A stretch of 64,000 nt of DNA from Arthrobacter sp. NicSoilB8 (lineage in GTDB: Bacteria; Actinomycetota; Actinomycetes; Actinomycetales; Micrococcaceae), in contig NZ_AP024655.1 of assembly GCF_019977355.1 (NCBI RefSeq), forward strand, positions 4,650,001 to 4,714,000. Direction: 5' to 3'. Below are positions 9,419-23,027 of this stretch, piece after piece; position 1 is the first letter of the stretch, and each line of letters starts with the position of its first letter. Made by a program: the position numbers and the translations under genes. Under the pieces are notes generated by a model. That model had not been told where the DNA came from, did not search any database, and saw nothing but the letters and a program-made list of their open reading frames with translations.

Positions 9419-10411
9419 ATGAGTCAGGCGTTGGTCAAAATTGCAGCAGGGTGGCTGCTGGGACTGATGCTTGCCGTGGCCGCAGCCATCGTGTCGATCA
9501 ACCTGGTGAACAGCTCTATCGCCGGCCCGCAGCAGCCTGTCCGCGAGTATCTCAGCGCCCTGCAAAAGGGCGATGGCGAAAAGGCGCTGGGCCTGCTGCG
9601 CGCTTCCGTGCCGCAGAGCAACCCGGCCATGCTCGACGGAACCGCCCTGCAAACCGCGGCCGCACGCATCTCCGACGTTAAGCTCGGCAATGCAGAAGAG
9701 CGCGGCGCGAACCAGGTCATGGTGCCCATGGAGTACACCATCGACGGCAACCGGCTGCGGACCGAGTTCCTACTGGAGAGCTCCGGCACCGAGTGGCTGT
9801 TCTTCCACAAGTGGTCGTTCGTCCCCACCGCCCTTCCCGTCCTGGACGTCACCGTGGTCAACTCCAGCGAGGCCACGCTCAACGGCGTACCGGTGATCAT
9901 GCCCAACGGCCGCAACTCCTTCGCCGTCTTTTACCCCGGCGAGTACGAGGCCGGCCTCAACGGCCAGTACTTCTCCGCCCCGCCCACCCGAGCCACTGTG
10001 TCCGGCGGGGACGCGCGCCCGGCTTCGCTTAACCTGCTGACTGAGGCCACAGATGGACTGAGGGCGGCCGTAAGCGGCAAGGTCAAGGAGTTCCTGGATT
10101 CCTGCGCCGACGAGGCCGACAAGCAGCAGAAGCTGCAGCCTGATTGCCCGTTCTACCACGCCACCAACAACCGCGTGATTGACGGGACCATCGACTGGAG
10201 CATCACGGACTACCCCACCGTCAGCATCGAGCCGTTCGACGGCCGCTGGGTGGTGGCACCCCTGGACGGCAAGGCCCGGATCAAGGCTCGTCAGGTGGAT
10301 CTGTTCACGGGCGCCGTGACCGACATCAATGCTGTCCACGACTTCAGCTTCACGACCCGTCTGGATATCGACGGCGACACCGTCAAGCTCACGCCGCAGA
10401 TCAACTACTAG
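9419..10411 (+). CDS. Membrane-anchored extracytoplasmic protein of unknown function
   Basis: I do not recognise this protein. It starts with a short cytoplasmic stretch and one hydrophobic helix (AAGWLLGLMLAVAAAIVSI), then a 300-residue extracytoplasmic part beginning with a region resembling small NTF2-like or lumazine-binding repeats (REYLSALQKGDGEKALGLLR). Two cysteines, near DSCADEADK and QPDCPFYH, could pair outside the cell. I prefer the ATG at 9419 or the GTG at 9413. TAACGT at 9400-9405 lies seven bases before that GTG and would suit a leaderless start, whereas the frame upstream to 9362 lacks hydrophobic or family-like content. The gene is monocistronic between a plus-strand ATPase and a minus-strand nuclease-like gene. 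Confidence 0.7.
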   Translation: MSQALVKIAAGWLLGLMLAVAAAIVSINLVNSSIAGPQQPVREYLSALQKGDGEKALGLLRASVPQSNPAMLDGTALQTAAARISDVKLGNAEERGANQVMVPMEYTIDGNRLRTEFLLESSGTEWLFFHKWSFVPTALPVLDVTVVNSSEATLNGVPVIMPNGRNSFAVFYPGEYEAGLNGQYFSAPPTRATVSGGDARPASLNLLTEATDGLRAAVSGKVKEFLDSCADEADKQQKLQPDCPFYHATNNRVIDGTIDWSITDYPTVSIEPFDGRWVVAPLDGKARIKARQVDLFTGAVTDINAVHDFSFTTRLDIDGDTVKLTPQINY

Positions 10412-10543
10412 AACCCGGACTTGCGTGGCTGCCGGGCGGTGCCGTCACGCAGGGCAGACTTTGAGCCACTCGAGAGCCCGGTTCCCCCGGGAATCCGCGG
10501 ATTTCCGTTCCCCGGGTGCCCGAAACCCTGCCGGCCGTGACGC

Positions 10544-11371
10544 CTACCCGGGCGAATTCACCCCGGCAAGGACGGCCTGGACCTCGGCCACCATTGCCGC
10601 GGGATCGTGAACCACGTCGGCATAGTAGTAGCGGAGGACTGCGTAGCCCTGGACCACGGAGCGGTTATTGCGGCGTTGGTCCTTCTTCACTTGGGCCCAG
10701 TCGCCGTGGTGACGTCCGTCGAGCTCCACGATGAGTTTGCCCTCCAGCAACAAATCCACATATCCGACGCCGTCAATGTGCACCTGCGTCTCCACCCTGA
10801 TTCCGGCTTGCCGAAAAAAGGTTCGGGCCAGGGTCTCGAGCAGGGATTCCGCGCCGCGGTCCACCCATTCCAGGACCTCCCGGGCCCGGCCGTTACGTGC
10901 CCCGGGCAGTCGCCGTCGTAAGAAATCCACGGTCATATCGCCCCTGCCGACCGCGCACTCCACCATGACCAGGGACTCCCGGAACGGCAGGCACCGCAGC
11001 GCATGGATGAGGACATCGCCCAAGGCTGCGACCGGCCGGTGCGGATGCGGTGCAAACAGCAGTCCGCCGTGCCCGGATTCCGCGCCAGCGGCCTCCCCGC
11101 GCCGGTGGTACACATGCCGTAGGCCGGTCTGCTCCAAGGACCAAAGCCCGTAGAAAGGTGCAGCGCTCACACACGTCAGGAGTTGCCTGTGCTGCAGCAG
11201 AGCTACGTAATCGGGCGCCGCCGTCGGAAGCCTGTACAGGCCGCGGCACGGCTGCTGGACCGCCCCGGAACGCACGGCACGGCGGAGTGCGGCGTCGTCG
11301 ACTCCCAAGCGGGCGAGGGACGGCCGCCGGGCGGCTCCCCCGCAAATGTCCAAAGCCTTCACCACGTCCAT
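10544..11371 (-). CDS. AbiEi-type winged helix plus DUF559 nuclease-like protein
   Basis: This is a 275-residue two-part protein. The N-terminal 65 residues (ARLGVDDAALRRAVRSGAV...GLYRLP) resemble the AbiEi antitoxin-type winged helix, which reads DNA or autoregulates. The C-terminal 110 residues carry the DUF559/Vsr-like restriction-endonuclease fold, with YVDLLLEGKLIVELDGRHH and then KKDQRRNN. The D-(x)n-E-x-D arrangement fits the PD-(D/E)xK metal site. This architecture is common in actinobacteria, but its target is unknown and no AbiEii toxin lies next to it. A role in DNA repair or defence is a family-level inference. Confidence 0.8.
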   Translation of the reverse strand: MDVVKALDICGGAARRPSLARLGVDDAALRRAVRSGAVQQPCRGLYRLPTAAPDYVALLQHRQLLTCVSAAPFYGLWSLEQTGLRHVYHRRGEAAGAESGHGGLLFAPHPHRPVAALGDVLIHALRCLPFRESLVMVECAVGRGDMTVDFLRRRLPGARNGRAREVLEWVDRGAESLLETLARTFFRQAGIRVETQVHIDGVGYVDLLLEGKLIVELDGRHHGDWAQVKKDQRRNNRSVVQGYAVLRYYYADVVHDPAAMVAEVQAVLAGVNSPG

Positions 11372-11516
11372 AGCCTTACGTTCCCGCGCAACCGTGGACC
11401 TCGGTACCCGCGGGGCACACTATGTGGACAGCGTCATGTCACGCCGCGCAGGTTCCTGGGGCGGCCCTGATGTCGAATCCACGGAATCTCTGGGCTGCCG
11501 GACTGGAATTAAGCCA

Positions 11517-11559
11517 AAAGGCTGCTGTCCGTGACAGCGCGTCACGGACAGCAGCCTTT
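11517..11559 (-). terminator. Terminator hairpin with 19 bp perfect stem
   Basis: The arms at 11517-11535 and 11541-11559 are perfect inverted complements (AAAGGCTGCTGTCC... with its mirror) around a five-base loop. On the minus strand it lies 32 bases after the stop at 11592 and runs into TTTTGG, so it is a strong intrinsic terminator for the CopD-CtaG/thioredoxin-NHL operon. Confidence 0.9.
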
Positions 11560-11591
11560 GATCAGCCTTGGCGCAGAGGCCGGGCGGAGCC

Positions 11592-13550
11592 TCAGTCCAT
11601 GCCGCGCAGGTCCAGGATCAGCTCGGTGTCGCCGTCGGCCTGCAGGAGCACGGGAATGCCCCAGTCCTGCTGGTACAGGTGGCAGGCCGCGTGGTCCGGG
11701 ATCTCGCCGTCGGCGTCTTCGGGGCCGTCACAGGCCGCCGCGCGGGCGGTGATGTGCAGGACGCCTTCGGGAACGTCGGAGGACAGCTCCAGGGTGCGCA
11801 GAAGGCCCACGGAGGTTCCGCCGCCGGACACCAGCAGTTCGGGCGGGGTGGACGAGATCTTCAGCTGGGTGGGATCTCCCCAGCGGTCGTCCAGCTTCTG
11901 CCCGGTGGGTGCGGTGAAGCGGACGGCCAGTTCCAGCGGTCCGGGCGCGACGGGGCTCTTGGGCCGGTGGGTCTGCACCGCGCCCTCGTCCACCTGCTGC
12001 GCTTCCTTCGGGATGGGGACGTAGACCAGCTGGTGCTTGTTGGCTTCGACCACCACCAGCAACGGCTCGGCTCCGGCGACGTGGGTGTGGTCCACAATCA
12101 CGTCGGAGGGCTCGGACAGTCCGCGCGCCAGCGTGGAGACCGTACCCGTTGCGGGGTCATACCGGCGGACAGCGCCGTTGTAAGTGTCGGCGATTGCCAC
12201 CGAGCCGTCGGGAAGCACCGTCACACCGAGCGGGTGCTGCAGCCGGGCGTCGGCGGCGGGACCGTCGCGGAAGCCGAAGTCGAACAGGCCCTTGCCCACG
12301 GCCGATTCGACGGTGATGCTGCCGCCGTCGTCGATCACCAGTTTGCGCAGGGCGGAGGTTTCGGAGTCGGCCACCCAGATGTTGCCGTCGGCGTCCTCGG
12401 CGAGGCCGGAGGACTGGGCGAACCAGGCTTCGGCGGCCGGACCGTCGAGGAGCCCTTCGAGGCCGTTGCCGGCGATGATCTTGACGGCGCCGGAGCCCGG
12501 CTCATAGCTGAAGATCTGGTGCACGCCGGCCATCGCCACTACCACGGCGTTGAGTTTGGTGGACCAGACGAGGTCCCACGGCGAGCTCAGGGACACCGCG
12601 AGCGGGTCCGGTTCGAGCCGGGCACCGTAGGCCGCGCCTTCCTCGTCCACGCGGGCCGGGCCCGTCTCCAGCAGGCGCTGCACGCCGTTGCCGGCCAGTG
12701 TCCGGACGGTTCCGTCCGCGAGGGACAGCCCGCGGAGCCGGTGGTTCACGGAGTCGGCAATCACGACGTCGTAGCCGGCCTCGGCGGCGACGTCCTCGGG
12801 CAGCAGCACCAAACCCTGCGGTTCGTTGAACCGGGCTTTGGCGGCGTTGCCGTCGGCGTGGCCTTTTTCACCGGAGCCGTAGGTGCCCAGCACCGTCTGG
12901 AAGTCGGTGGAAAGTTCCACGAGCCGGTGATGGCCGGTATCGGTGACCAGCCACGAGCCGTTATCGGCGGTTCCGATGCCGCGGCCGTCGGGCAGGAACA
13001 GGGCCTTGCCCGGGAAGCGCAGCGTGCCCGACGTCGGTTCCGGCGCCACGTAGGGACCGTCGCCCCGGTGCAGGGTGCCCTTGGCCTCGTGTTCGGCGAT
13101 CAGTTCGGGGATGAGCACGGCGAGGCCGTCGGCGTGGCCTTCGCCGGAGAGATGCGCCACGATGTAGCCCTCGGGATCGATGACCACCAGGGTCGGCCAC
13201 GCCCGGGCCGTGTAGGCCTTCCAGGTGTCCAGTTCCGGGTCGTCGAGGACCGGGTGGCGGATCTCGTAGCGCTCGACGGCTGCCGCCAGCGCCACGGGAT
13301 CGGCCTCGTGCTCGAACTTGGGCGAATGCACGCCCACCGTCACCAGGACGTCGGAGTACTGCTGCTCGAGCGGGCGGAGTTCGTCCAGGACGTGCAGGCA
13401 GTTGATGCAGCAGAACGTCCAGAAGTCCAGCAGGACGATCTTGCCGCGCAGGGATTCGAGGTCCAGGGACTTGCCGCCGGTGTTCAGCCAGTTGCGGCCC
13501 ACCAGCTCGGAGGCCCGGACCCGGAGGTGGGTGCGTACGGTTTCGGTCAT
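11592..13550 (-). CDS. Thioredoxin-fold protein with NHL-repeat beta-propeller (NHLRC2-like)
   Basis: The 652-residue protein opens with a thioredoxin/TlpA-like domain (about residues 1-150) in which KIVLLDFWTFCCINC gives a CxxC active site. It continues as an NHL six-bladed beta-propeller (GLVLLPEDVAAEAGYDVVIADSVNH and repeats with D-x-x-N-x-x-V). The C-terminal 120 residues form a separate beta domain. No signal peptide is visible, so it is probably cytoplasmic. Its ATG overlaps the stop of the CopD-CtaG gene (ATGA, 13548-13552), so the two are co-translated. The pairing suggests a link to copper handling or disulfide chemistry during oxidase assembly, but that is inference. The same architecture occurs in animal NHLRC2, whose biochemical role is not settled. 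Confidence 0.9.
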   Translation of the reverse strand: MTETVRTHLRVRASELVGRNWLNTGGKSLDLESLRGKIVLLDFWTFCCINCLHVLDELRPLEQQYSDVLVTVGVHSPKFEHEADPVALAAAVERYEIRHPVLDDPELDTWKAYTARAWPTLVVIDPEGYIVAHLSGEGHADGLAVLIPELIAEHEAKGTLHRGDGPYVAPEPTSGTLRFPGKALFLPDGRGIGTADNGSWLVTDTGHHRLVELSTDFQTVLGTYGSGEKGHADGNAAKARFNEPQGLVLLPEDVAAEAGYDVVIADSVNHRLRGLSLADGTVRTLAGNGVQRLLETGPARVDEEGAAYGARLEPDPLAVSLSSPWDLVWSTKLNAVVVAMAGVHQIFSYEPGSGAVKIIAGNGLEGLLDGPAAEAWFAQSSGLAEDADGNIWVADSETSALRKLVIDDGGSITVESAVGKGLFDFGFRDGPAADARLQHPLGVTVLPDGSVAIADTYNGAVRRYDPATGTVSTLARGLSEPSDVIVDHTHVAGAEPLLVVVEANKHQLVYVPIPKEAQQVDEGAVQTHRPKSPVAPGPLELAVRFTAPTGQKLDDRWGDPTQLKISSTPPELLVSGGGTSVGLLRTLELSSDVPEGVLHITARAAACDGPEDADGEIPDHAACHLYQQDWGIPVLLQADGDTELILDLRGMD

Positions 13551-15715
13551 CAGCGTCCTTCCAGCTTTGAATTGCGTTCGGCAAGCCTGGCATCGCGCTC
13601 GGCCAGCTTGGCAAACATATCGTTGTAAGCAGTGAGATCGGCGTCGTTATTCCTGTCCGCCGCCCGGTCGGTGCGTTTGGACTCGCGGTCGTCGGAGCGG
13701 GACCACATGATGGCGACGCCGATCGCCACCAGCAGGGTGGGCACCTCGCCGATGCCCCACGCCACGGCCCCGCCCATCTGCTGGTCCAGCAGCGCGGAGC
13801 CGCCCCAGGTCCGGCCGAGGTTGCCGAAGTAGTCTGCGGCCAGCAGGCCGGTGCCGCCCATTATTGCGACGCCGAAGAACGCGTGGAAGCCCATGGTGGC
13901 CAGCAGGAGCAGCAACCGCATGGGGTAGGGTGCTCGGCGCGGCAGCGGGTCGGTGCCGATCATGGTGAGCACAAAGATGTAGCCGGTAAGGGCGAAGTGC
14001 AGGTTCATGAGTTCGTGGCCCACGTGGTCCCGCATCGCGTAGCCGAACGCGTCCGAGTAGTAGAAGAGCACGATCGAACCGGCGAAGTTGGCGGCGGCGA
14101 ACAGCGGGTGGGTCACCAGTTGCGAGAACTTGGAGTGGATGATGATCAGCAGCCATTCACGCGGGCCGCGGGAGCTGTCGCGCCGCGGCGTGAGCGCACG
14201 GAGCGCAAGCGTCATGGGGGCACCGAGGACCAGGAAGATCGGGGCCACCATGGTCAGGGCCATGTGGTCCACCATGTGCGCCGAGAACAGTACCCTGCCG
14301 TAGACCGACGGCGGCCCGGAGGTCACGTAGGTCAGGACCACTAGTCCGATCACCCAGTTGACCGTCCGGAACCAGGGCCACGCATCGCCCCGTCGCAGGA
14401 CCTTCCGCACACCGAGGAGGTAGGAAACGAAGGCAAAGACCACGACGGCGATCCAGAGCCAGTCGAGCCGCCATTCCGTGAGCCATCGCTCCGGCGTGAG
14501 TTCCGGCGGCAGCTCGTAGCCGGAGAGGATGAACGCAGGCGACGCGTCGGGGGCGAAGGTGGTGGGCTGCGGCGGAGCGGAGCGGCCCAGGGCCACGGCG
14601 ATCCCGGACGTTGCGCCCATGATGATGAGCTCCACGATCACGAGCTGCCACAGCACGCGGCGGGCTGGACGGCCCATGGCGCGGTCGCCCAACTGCGGGA
14701 TGACCCAGCGCCGGTGCATGAGGCCGATTCCGCCCAGCACGAGGACCGCTGCCGTCTTGGCGAGGATCAGTTGCCCGTAGGCCGAGCCGAAGAGGTCGCC
14801 CCACGTGGTGAGCCGGATGCTGGCGTTGATCACGCCGGAGGCAAAGACCAGGGCGAAGGCAAAGCCTGCAAGGGATGAAAACCGGCGCAGAGTCGGCTCG
14901 GTGATGTCCGAGGTTCCCGCGCCCGCAGTGCGGCCGCCGGCACCTGCGCCGCCCAGCACGCCGGAGAGGAGCGCGAGCATGATGATGCCGCCCACCCAGG
15001 CCGAGACGCCCACCAGATGCAGACCGAGCGAGTTGATGGCGCCCTCGTGGTCATTGGAGCTTGACGAGTGTCCGATCAGGGCGGCGGGGACCAGCCCGAT
15101 CAGCGACAAGACCAGCGTTAGCGCCAGGCCGCCGCGAGAGCGCACACCGAAGAGGGCGGTAGTGGCGACGGCGGCGATGATCACCACAGCCAGCCAGGCC
15201 CGTCCCGTTTCGATGTCCGTCATGAAGTACACGAGGGAGCGGGTGAATTCCGGGTCCCCGGAAATGCCCTGCCCCGCAATGTCCGCGTAGCCAAGGACCA
15301 GGACGGAGATGGCTGAGAGCGTCCAGACGGCGCCCGCCGCCGCGGCGACAGCCAGTGCGCGGGTGAAGGCGGGATGTTCCGGAGCGTCCCGGTCCTTGGA
15401 CCGGGAGCCGTTCCTGTTCCGCGGGAGGATGGCGACGGCGAAGATGAGGCCGCCGATCACGGTGGCCACAGCGATGTTATGGATTGCCTTGCTCACCGGC
15501 AACCCCCAGCGCACTAGTGCGCCGGGATCCGAGACTTCGCGGGCGGCGGCCGCACCGGAGAAGATCAGTGCCGCGGCCAAGCCCAGGAACAACGCAGCCA
15601 GGCCGGCGATCAGCCATGGCCGGGCAACCCCGCCGGGACCCTGGCCAGGGCCGCGTGCGTCCCCGGAAGGAACGGGCGTTGCGGTGGTGGGCGTGGGATT
15701 TACTGCGGAAGGCAC
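13550..15715 (-). CDS. CopD-CtaG fusion: copper import / cytochrome oxidase assembly membrane protein
   Basis: This 721-residue integral membrane protein has two modules. The N-terminal half (to about residue 380) matches the CopD copper-resistance/copper-uptake membrane domain, including HNIAVATVIGGLIFAVAILP and GLHLVGVSAWVGGIIMLALL with the conserved His. The C-terminal half is the caa3-type CtaG domain (SAHMVDHMALTMVAPIFLVLGAP), with His residues that could bind copper. About 15 hydrophobic helices are visible, and the C-terminal tail is charged and coiled-coil-like. It starts with GTG at 15713-15715 just after GGAGG. The expected role is delivery of copper to cytochrome c oxidase. It shares an operon with the thioredoxin-NHL protein downstream. 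Confidence 0.9.
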   Translation of the reverse strand: MPSAVNPTPTTATPVPSGDARGPGQGPGGVARPWLIAGLAALFLGLAAALIFSGAAAAREVSDPGALVRWGLPVSKAIHNIAVATVIGGLIFAVAILPRNRNGSRSKDRDAPEHPAFTRALAVAAAAGAVWTLSAISVLVLGYADIAGQGISGDPEFTRSLVYFMTDIETGRAWLAVVIIAAVATTALFGVRSRGGLALTLVLSLIGLVPAALIGHSSSSNDHEGAINSLGLHLVGVSAWVGGIIMLALLSGVLGGAGAGGRTAGAGTSDITEPTLRRFSSLAGFAFALVFASGVINASIRLTTWGDLFGSAYGQLILAKTAAVLVLGGIGLMHRRWVIPQLGDRAMGRPARRVLWQLVIVELIIMGATSGIAVALGRSAPPQPTTFAPDASPAFILSGYELPPELTPERWLTEWRLDWLWIAVVVFAFVSYLLGVRKVLRRGDAWPWFRTVNWVIGLVVLTYVTSGPPSVYGRVLFSAHMVDHMALTMVAPIFLVLGAPMTLALRALTPRRDSSRGPREWLLIIIHSKFSQLVTHPLFAAANFAGSIVLFYYSDAFGYAMRDHVGHELMNLHFALTGYIFVLTMIGTDPLPRRAPYPMRLLLLLATMGFHAFFGVAIMGGTGLLAADYFGNLGRTWGGSALLDQQMGGAVAWGIGEVPTLLVAIGVAIMWSRSDDRESKRTDRAADRNNDADLTAYNDMFAKLAERDARLAERNSKLEGR

Positions 15716-15947
15716 ACCTCCATTGTCCGCTACGCCGCCCGGCTCAGCGAATCGGCCTCAGCGAGAACCGGCCGAGCAATACGGCCTCATGCACCCGCGC
15801 GAGGGCCGTGCCGGGTGCCGTGCCCGGCGGCTGTGCCCGGCGGCTCGGTCTGGAACCCAATAAATGTAACGGGCTTCGCCTGGGCGCTCGGCTGGCAGCC
15901 ACCTGCCCGCCACTTGCGCGTTCTCAACGGGATGGCCGCGACACGCA

Positions 15948-15981
15948 AAAGGAGCGGCAACCCGAGGGTTGCCGCTCCTTT
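15948..15981 (-). terminator. Terminator hairpin of the HU gene
   Basis: AAAGGAGCGGCAACCC at 15948-15963 and its exact complement at 15966-15981 form a 16 bp stem with a minimal loop, 18 bases past the HU stop. The stem ends in CTCCTTT with further T residues on the minus strand, as in an intrinsic terminator. Confidence 0.9.
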
Positions 15982-15998
15982 CAGGCACGAGAAGAAGA

Positions 15999-16286
15999 CT
16001 ACTTCTTCTTGGCGACTGCAGCCTTCAGCTTGGAGCCGGCGGTCAGCTTAACGCTGTGGCCAGCGGCGATCTGAATGGTTTCGCCGGTCTGCGGGTTGCG
16101 GCCGGTGCGGGCTGCACGGTCGGTGCGCTCGACAGCAAGCCAACCCGGGATGGTGATCTTTTCGCCCGCGGCGACAGAGGTCTCGAAGACCTCGAACAGT
16201 GCGTCGAGCACGGAGTTGACTGCTGCCTGGCTGGTGCCGGCCTTGCCTGCTACCTCTGCAACAAGTTCACTACGGTTCTTAGCCAT
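15999..16286 (-). CDS. hup: HU-family nucleoid DNA-binding protein
   Basis: This 95-residue protein bends and compacts DNA as a dimer. The N-terminal MAKNRSELVAEVAGKAG helix pair, the VFETSVAAGEKITIPGWLAV core and the beta-arm R-x-GRNPQTGE are the hallmark HU features. It lacks the long Lys/Ala-rich C-terminal tail found in mycobacterial HupB and ends in a short AAVAKKK. A textbook AGGAGG lies six bases before the ATG, and a strong terminator follows. It is transcribed alone, downstream of rRNA operon 1 on the same strand but separated from it by terminators. Confidence 0.96.
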   Translation of the reverse strand: MAKNRSELVAEVAGKAGTSQAAVNSVLDALFEVFETSVAAGEKITIPGWLAVERTDRAARTGRNPQTGETIQIAAGHSVKLTAGSKLKAAVAKKK

Positions 16287-16640
16287 TTATGTCCTCCTGG
16301 ACGGTCATGATTTCTGGAGCCTGCACACGGCATGCGTACAAACCACTGTTCGAAAACTTACCAGCTTGGCGCCGCAGAGGTGGCAAATTCCGCGTGTTTT
16401 CGGCGTTTTTTGGGGAAAATCACTGGAATCAGCGCCGATCAACGTCAAATTGCGCCGAGAGCGGACGAGCCCCCGACGATGCCGTTTCCACCGCTGGCCG
16501 GCGCCGTCACTCACGCCGGCGCTTCGCCCGGAATCTGCTGGGAGTTTCCTGAGGTGCGGGGGTGGGTTCGACGCTCCAGGGCTCGCCGGGTGTTCGGCGC
16601 CGGCGCTCCCCGGGGGCGCGTGCGGGGGCGCGTCGTTGTC
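16287..16640. other. Non-coding region upstream of hup
   Basis: These 354 bases must contain the hup promoter on the minus strand. Reading frames here (for example a Pro/Arg-rich one on the minus strand from 16679) have no family-like sequence, poor start sites and unusual composition, so I regard the region as non-coding. The base composition is less GC-rich near 16330-16450, which is where a promoter would be expected. Confidence 0.5.
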
Positions 16641-16706
16641 CCCAACTGACTGGCAGCAGGGGCCGTTATGGGGGCTCATAACGGCCCCTGCTGCCAGTCA
16701 GTTGGG
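16641..16706. repeat. Perfect 30 bp inverted repeat (palindromic element)
   Basis: The arms 16641-16670 and 16677-16706 are exact reverse complements over 30 bases (left arm begins CCCAACTGAC, ends GGCCGTTATG) around the six-base loop GGGGCT. It lies between the rRNA operon 1 terminator and the hup promoter region and directly abuts, by nine bases, the start of the 6.25 kb rRNA direct repeat. There is no T tract. Its core GGCCGTTATG resembles that of the palindromic element at 39956-40024, but the outer arms differ. Confidence 0.9.
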
Positions 16707-16715
16707 TGCGAGCTG

Positions 16716-16820
16716 GTGGGGTGTGGGGTTGGTGGGGGCCTGGCGGTGGAAGTCCTGGTCCGGATGCATGCCAGGGCCTTCCCGCGGCCGGGTTCGGCCG
16801 TGCGGGGGCCGGGGGCATGA
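16716..16820 (+). pseudogene. Relic of the P-type ATPase 3' end
   Basis: These 105 bases are identical to 25470-25574, the last 35 codons and stop of the ATPase gene, and stay in the same frame (VGCGVGGGLAVEVLV...). The rest of the gene is absent here; the sequence to the left is the 30 bp palindrome. It is a gene remnant carried with rRNA operon 1 by the duplication that made the two rRNA repeats, and it is not expected to be translated. Confidence 0.8.
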
Positions 16821-16857
16821 CGGGTTGGGGGTTCAAGAACGGGGTTTTAAATGCGGG

Positions 16858-16884
16858 AGGACCCCCAACGTGGTTGGGGGTCCT
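16858..16884 (-). terminator. rRNA operon 1 terminator
   Basis: AGGACCCCCAAC and GTTGGGGGTCCT form a 12 bp perfect stem with a three-base loop, 14 bases beyond the 5S 3' end. On the minus strand it is followed by CCCGCATTTAAAA rather than a clean U run. The same hairpin serves rRNA operon 2 at 25612-25638, where it can also end the convergent ATPase transcript. Confidence 0.85.
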
Positions 16885-16897
16885 CGACCTTAATGAT

Positions 16898-17017
16898 GTT
16901 CCGGCGGTGACCTACTCTCCCACACCCTCCCGGGTGCAGTACCATCGGCGCTGTGGGTCTTAGCTTCCGGGTTCGGAATGGGACCGGGCGTTTCCCCCAC
17001 GCTATGACCGCCGTAAC
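16898..17017 (-). rRNA. rrf: 5S ribosomal RNA, operon 1
   Basis: The minus strand reads GTTACGGCGGTCATAGCGTG at the 5' end and ends in GGTCACCGCCGGAAC, the standard actinobacterial 5S helix I pair, giving about 120 nt. Internal CCCATTCCGAACCCGGAAGC is the conserved loop region. It lies last in the 16S-23S-5S operon. The ends are set by helix pairing and could shift by one or two bases. Confidence 0.95.
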
Positions 17018-17139
17018 CCTTGCTCCGCCGCTTCCACCCTGGGGGTGTGGCGGGGAAATCTTGTGGTTACAACACGCTGCATGTTGTGCAGTTGTGGTGT
17101 TATTTAGTTGTTGGTTCTCAAGCAACGGGTTTGTTGGTT

Positions 17140-17164
17140 GGGAACCACATAGTGGACGCAAGCA
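17140..17164 (-). other. 3' arm of the 23S rRNA processing stem, operon 1
   Basis: In the minus-strand transcript this segment, just downstream of 23S, is complementary to the segment 20489-20513 just upstream of 23S. Over 25 bases only one mismatch and two G-U pairs occur. Such flanking stems are the usual RNase III cleavage substrate that releases pre-23S rRNA. The same arms recur in operon 2 at 25894-25918 and 29243-29267. Confidence 0.75.
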
Positions 17165-17235
17165 GTCTTGTTTCTTTGTACCCTCTCCCGTGGTGCGAAC
17201 CCCTTTTGAAACGGGTTCGCGGGAGGGGTGTGTGG

Positions 17236-22441
<5,206 letters not shown>

Positions 22442-22970
22442 AGAAAAACAGACACACCATGCGCCCCCGGGAAAACGGGAAACACACAATGCACAAAATT
22501 TGAAACCAGCCAAAAACACCAGACCACACCACGGGGTGGCGCAACCTGGCACATTCAACCAATTCAATACAATAAATTGGTATCAACAAACTTGGCACAC
22601 TATTGAGTTCTCAAACAACAGACACACCCGGCACCACCACAACCACACGGTCAAGGATCGCTCCGGAGCAACTTTTCAAACTTACCCGAGTCCGGACCGC
22701 TTTGCAAATCAGCGTTTCCGCGACCCGCAAACCAACCAACCCGCCCCCACCAGAACCCGGAGCGCACAAAACGCCGACCAGATCCGGTCTTGAAATTTAG
22801 GGGATTGGCCGCCTCCGGTTCCCAGCATTTCCGCTGGTCTCCCTCTCGGCGACTTAGAAAACAATACACCCACCACGCCCCCACCGCAAACCCACCCCCA
22901 AACCACCCCAAAACCCCGCCATCACAGGCCCAAACACCCCAAAAACACCCAACCACGCCCGCCGGCGTCG
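22442..22970 (-). promoter_or_regulatory. rRNA operon 1 promoter and leader region
   Basis: On the minus strand TTTGCA (22703-22708) and TAAGTT (22679-22684), separated by 18 bases, form the best sigma-70-type promoter. It is followed by TTGAAAAGTTGCTCCGGAGCG, a discriminator and start region often seen before actinobacterial rRNA. The transcribed leader contains GAGAACTCAATAGTGTGCC (near 22592-22612), which pairs with the 16S-23S spacer for processing. The region is shared with operon 2 up to 22970, so both operons should be controlled alike. Further upstream promoters are possible but not convincing. Confidence 0.65.
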
Positions 22971-23027
22971 CCCTTCTGTTGTGTATCCTCCATCACAAGC
23001 CGGCACCGCTGCGGCTACCATCGGAGG

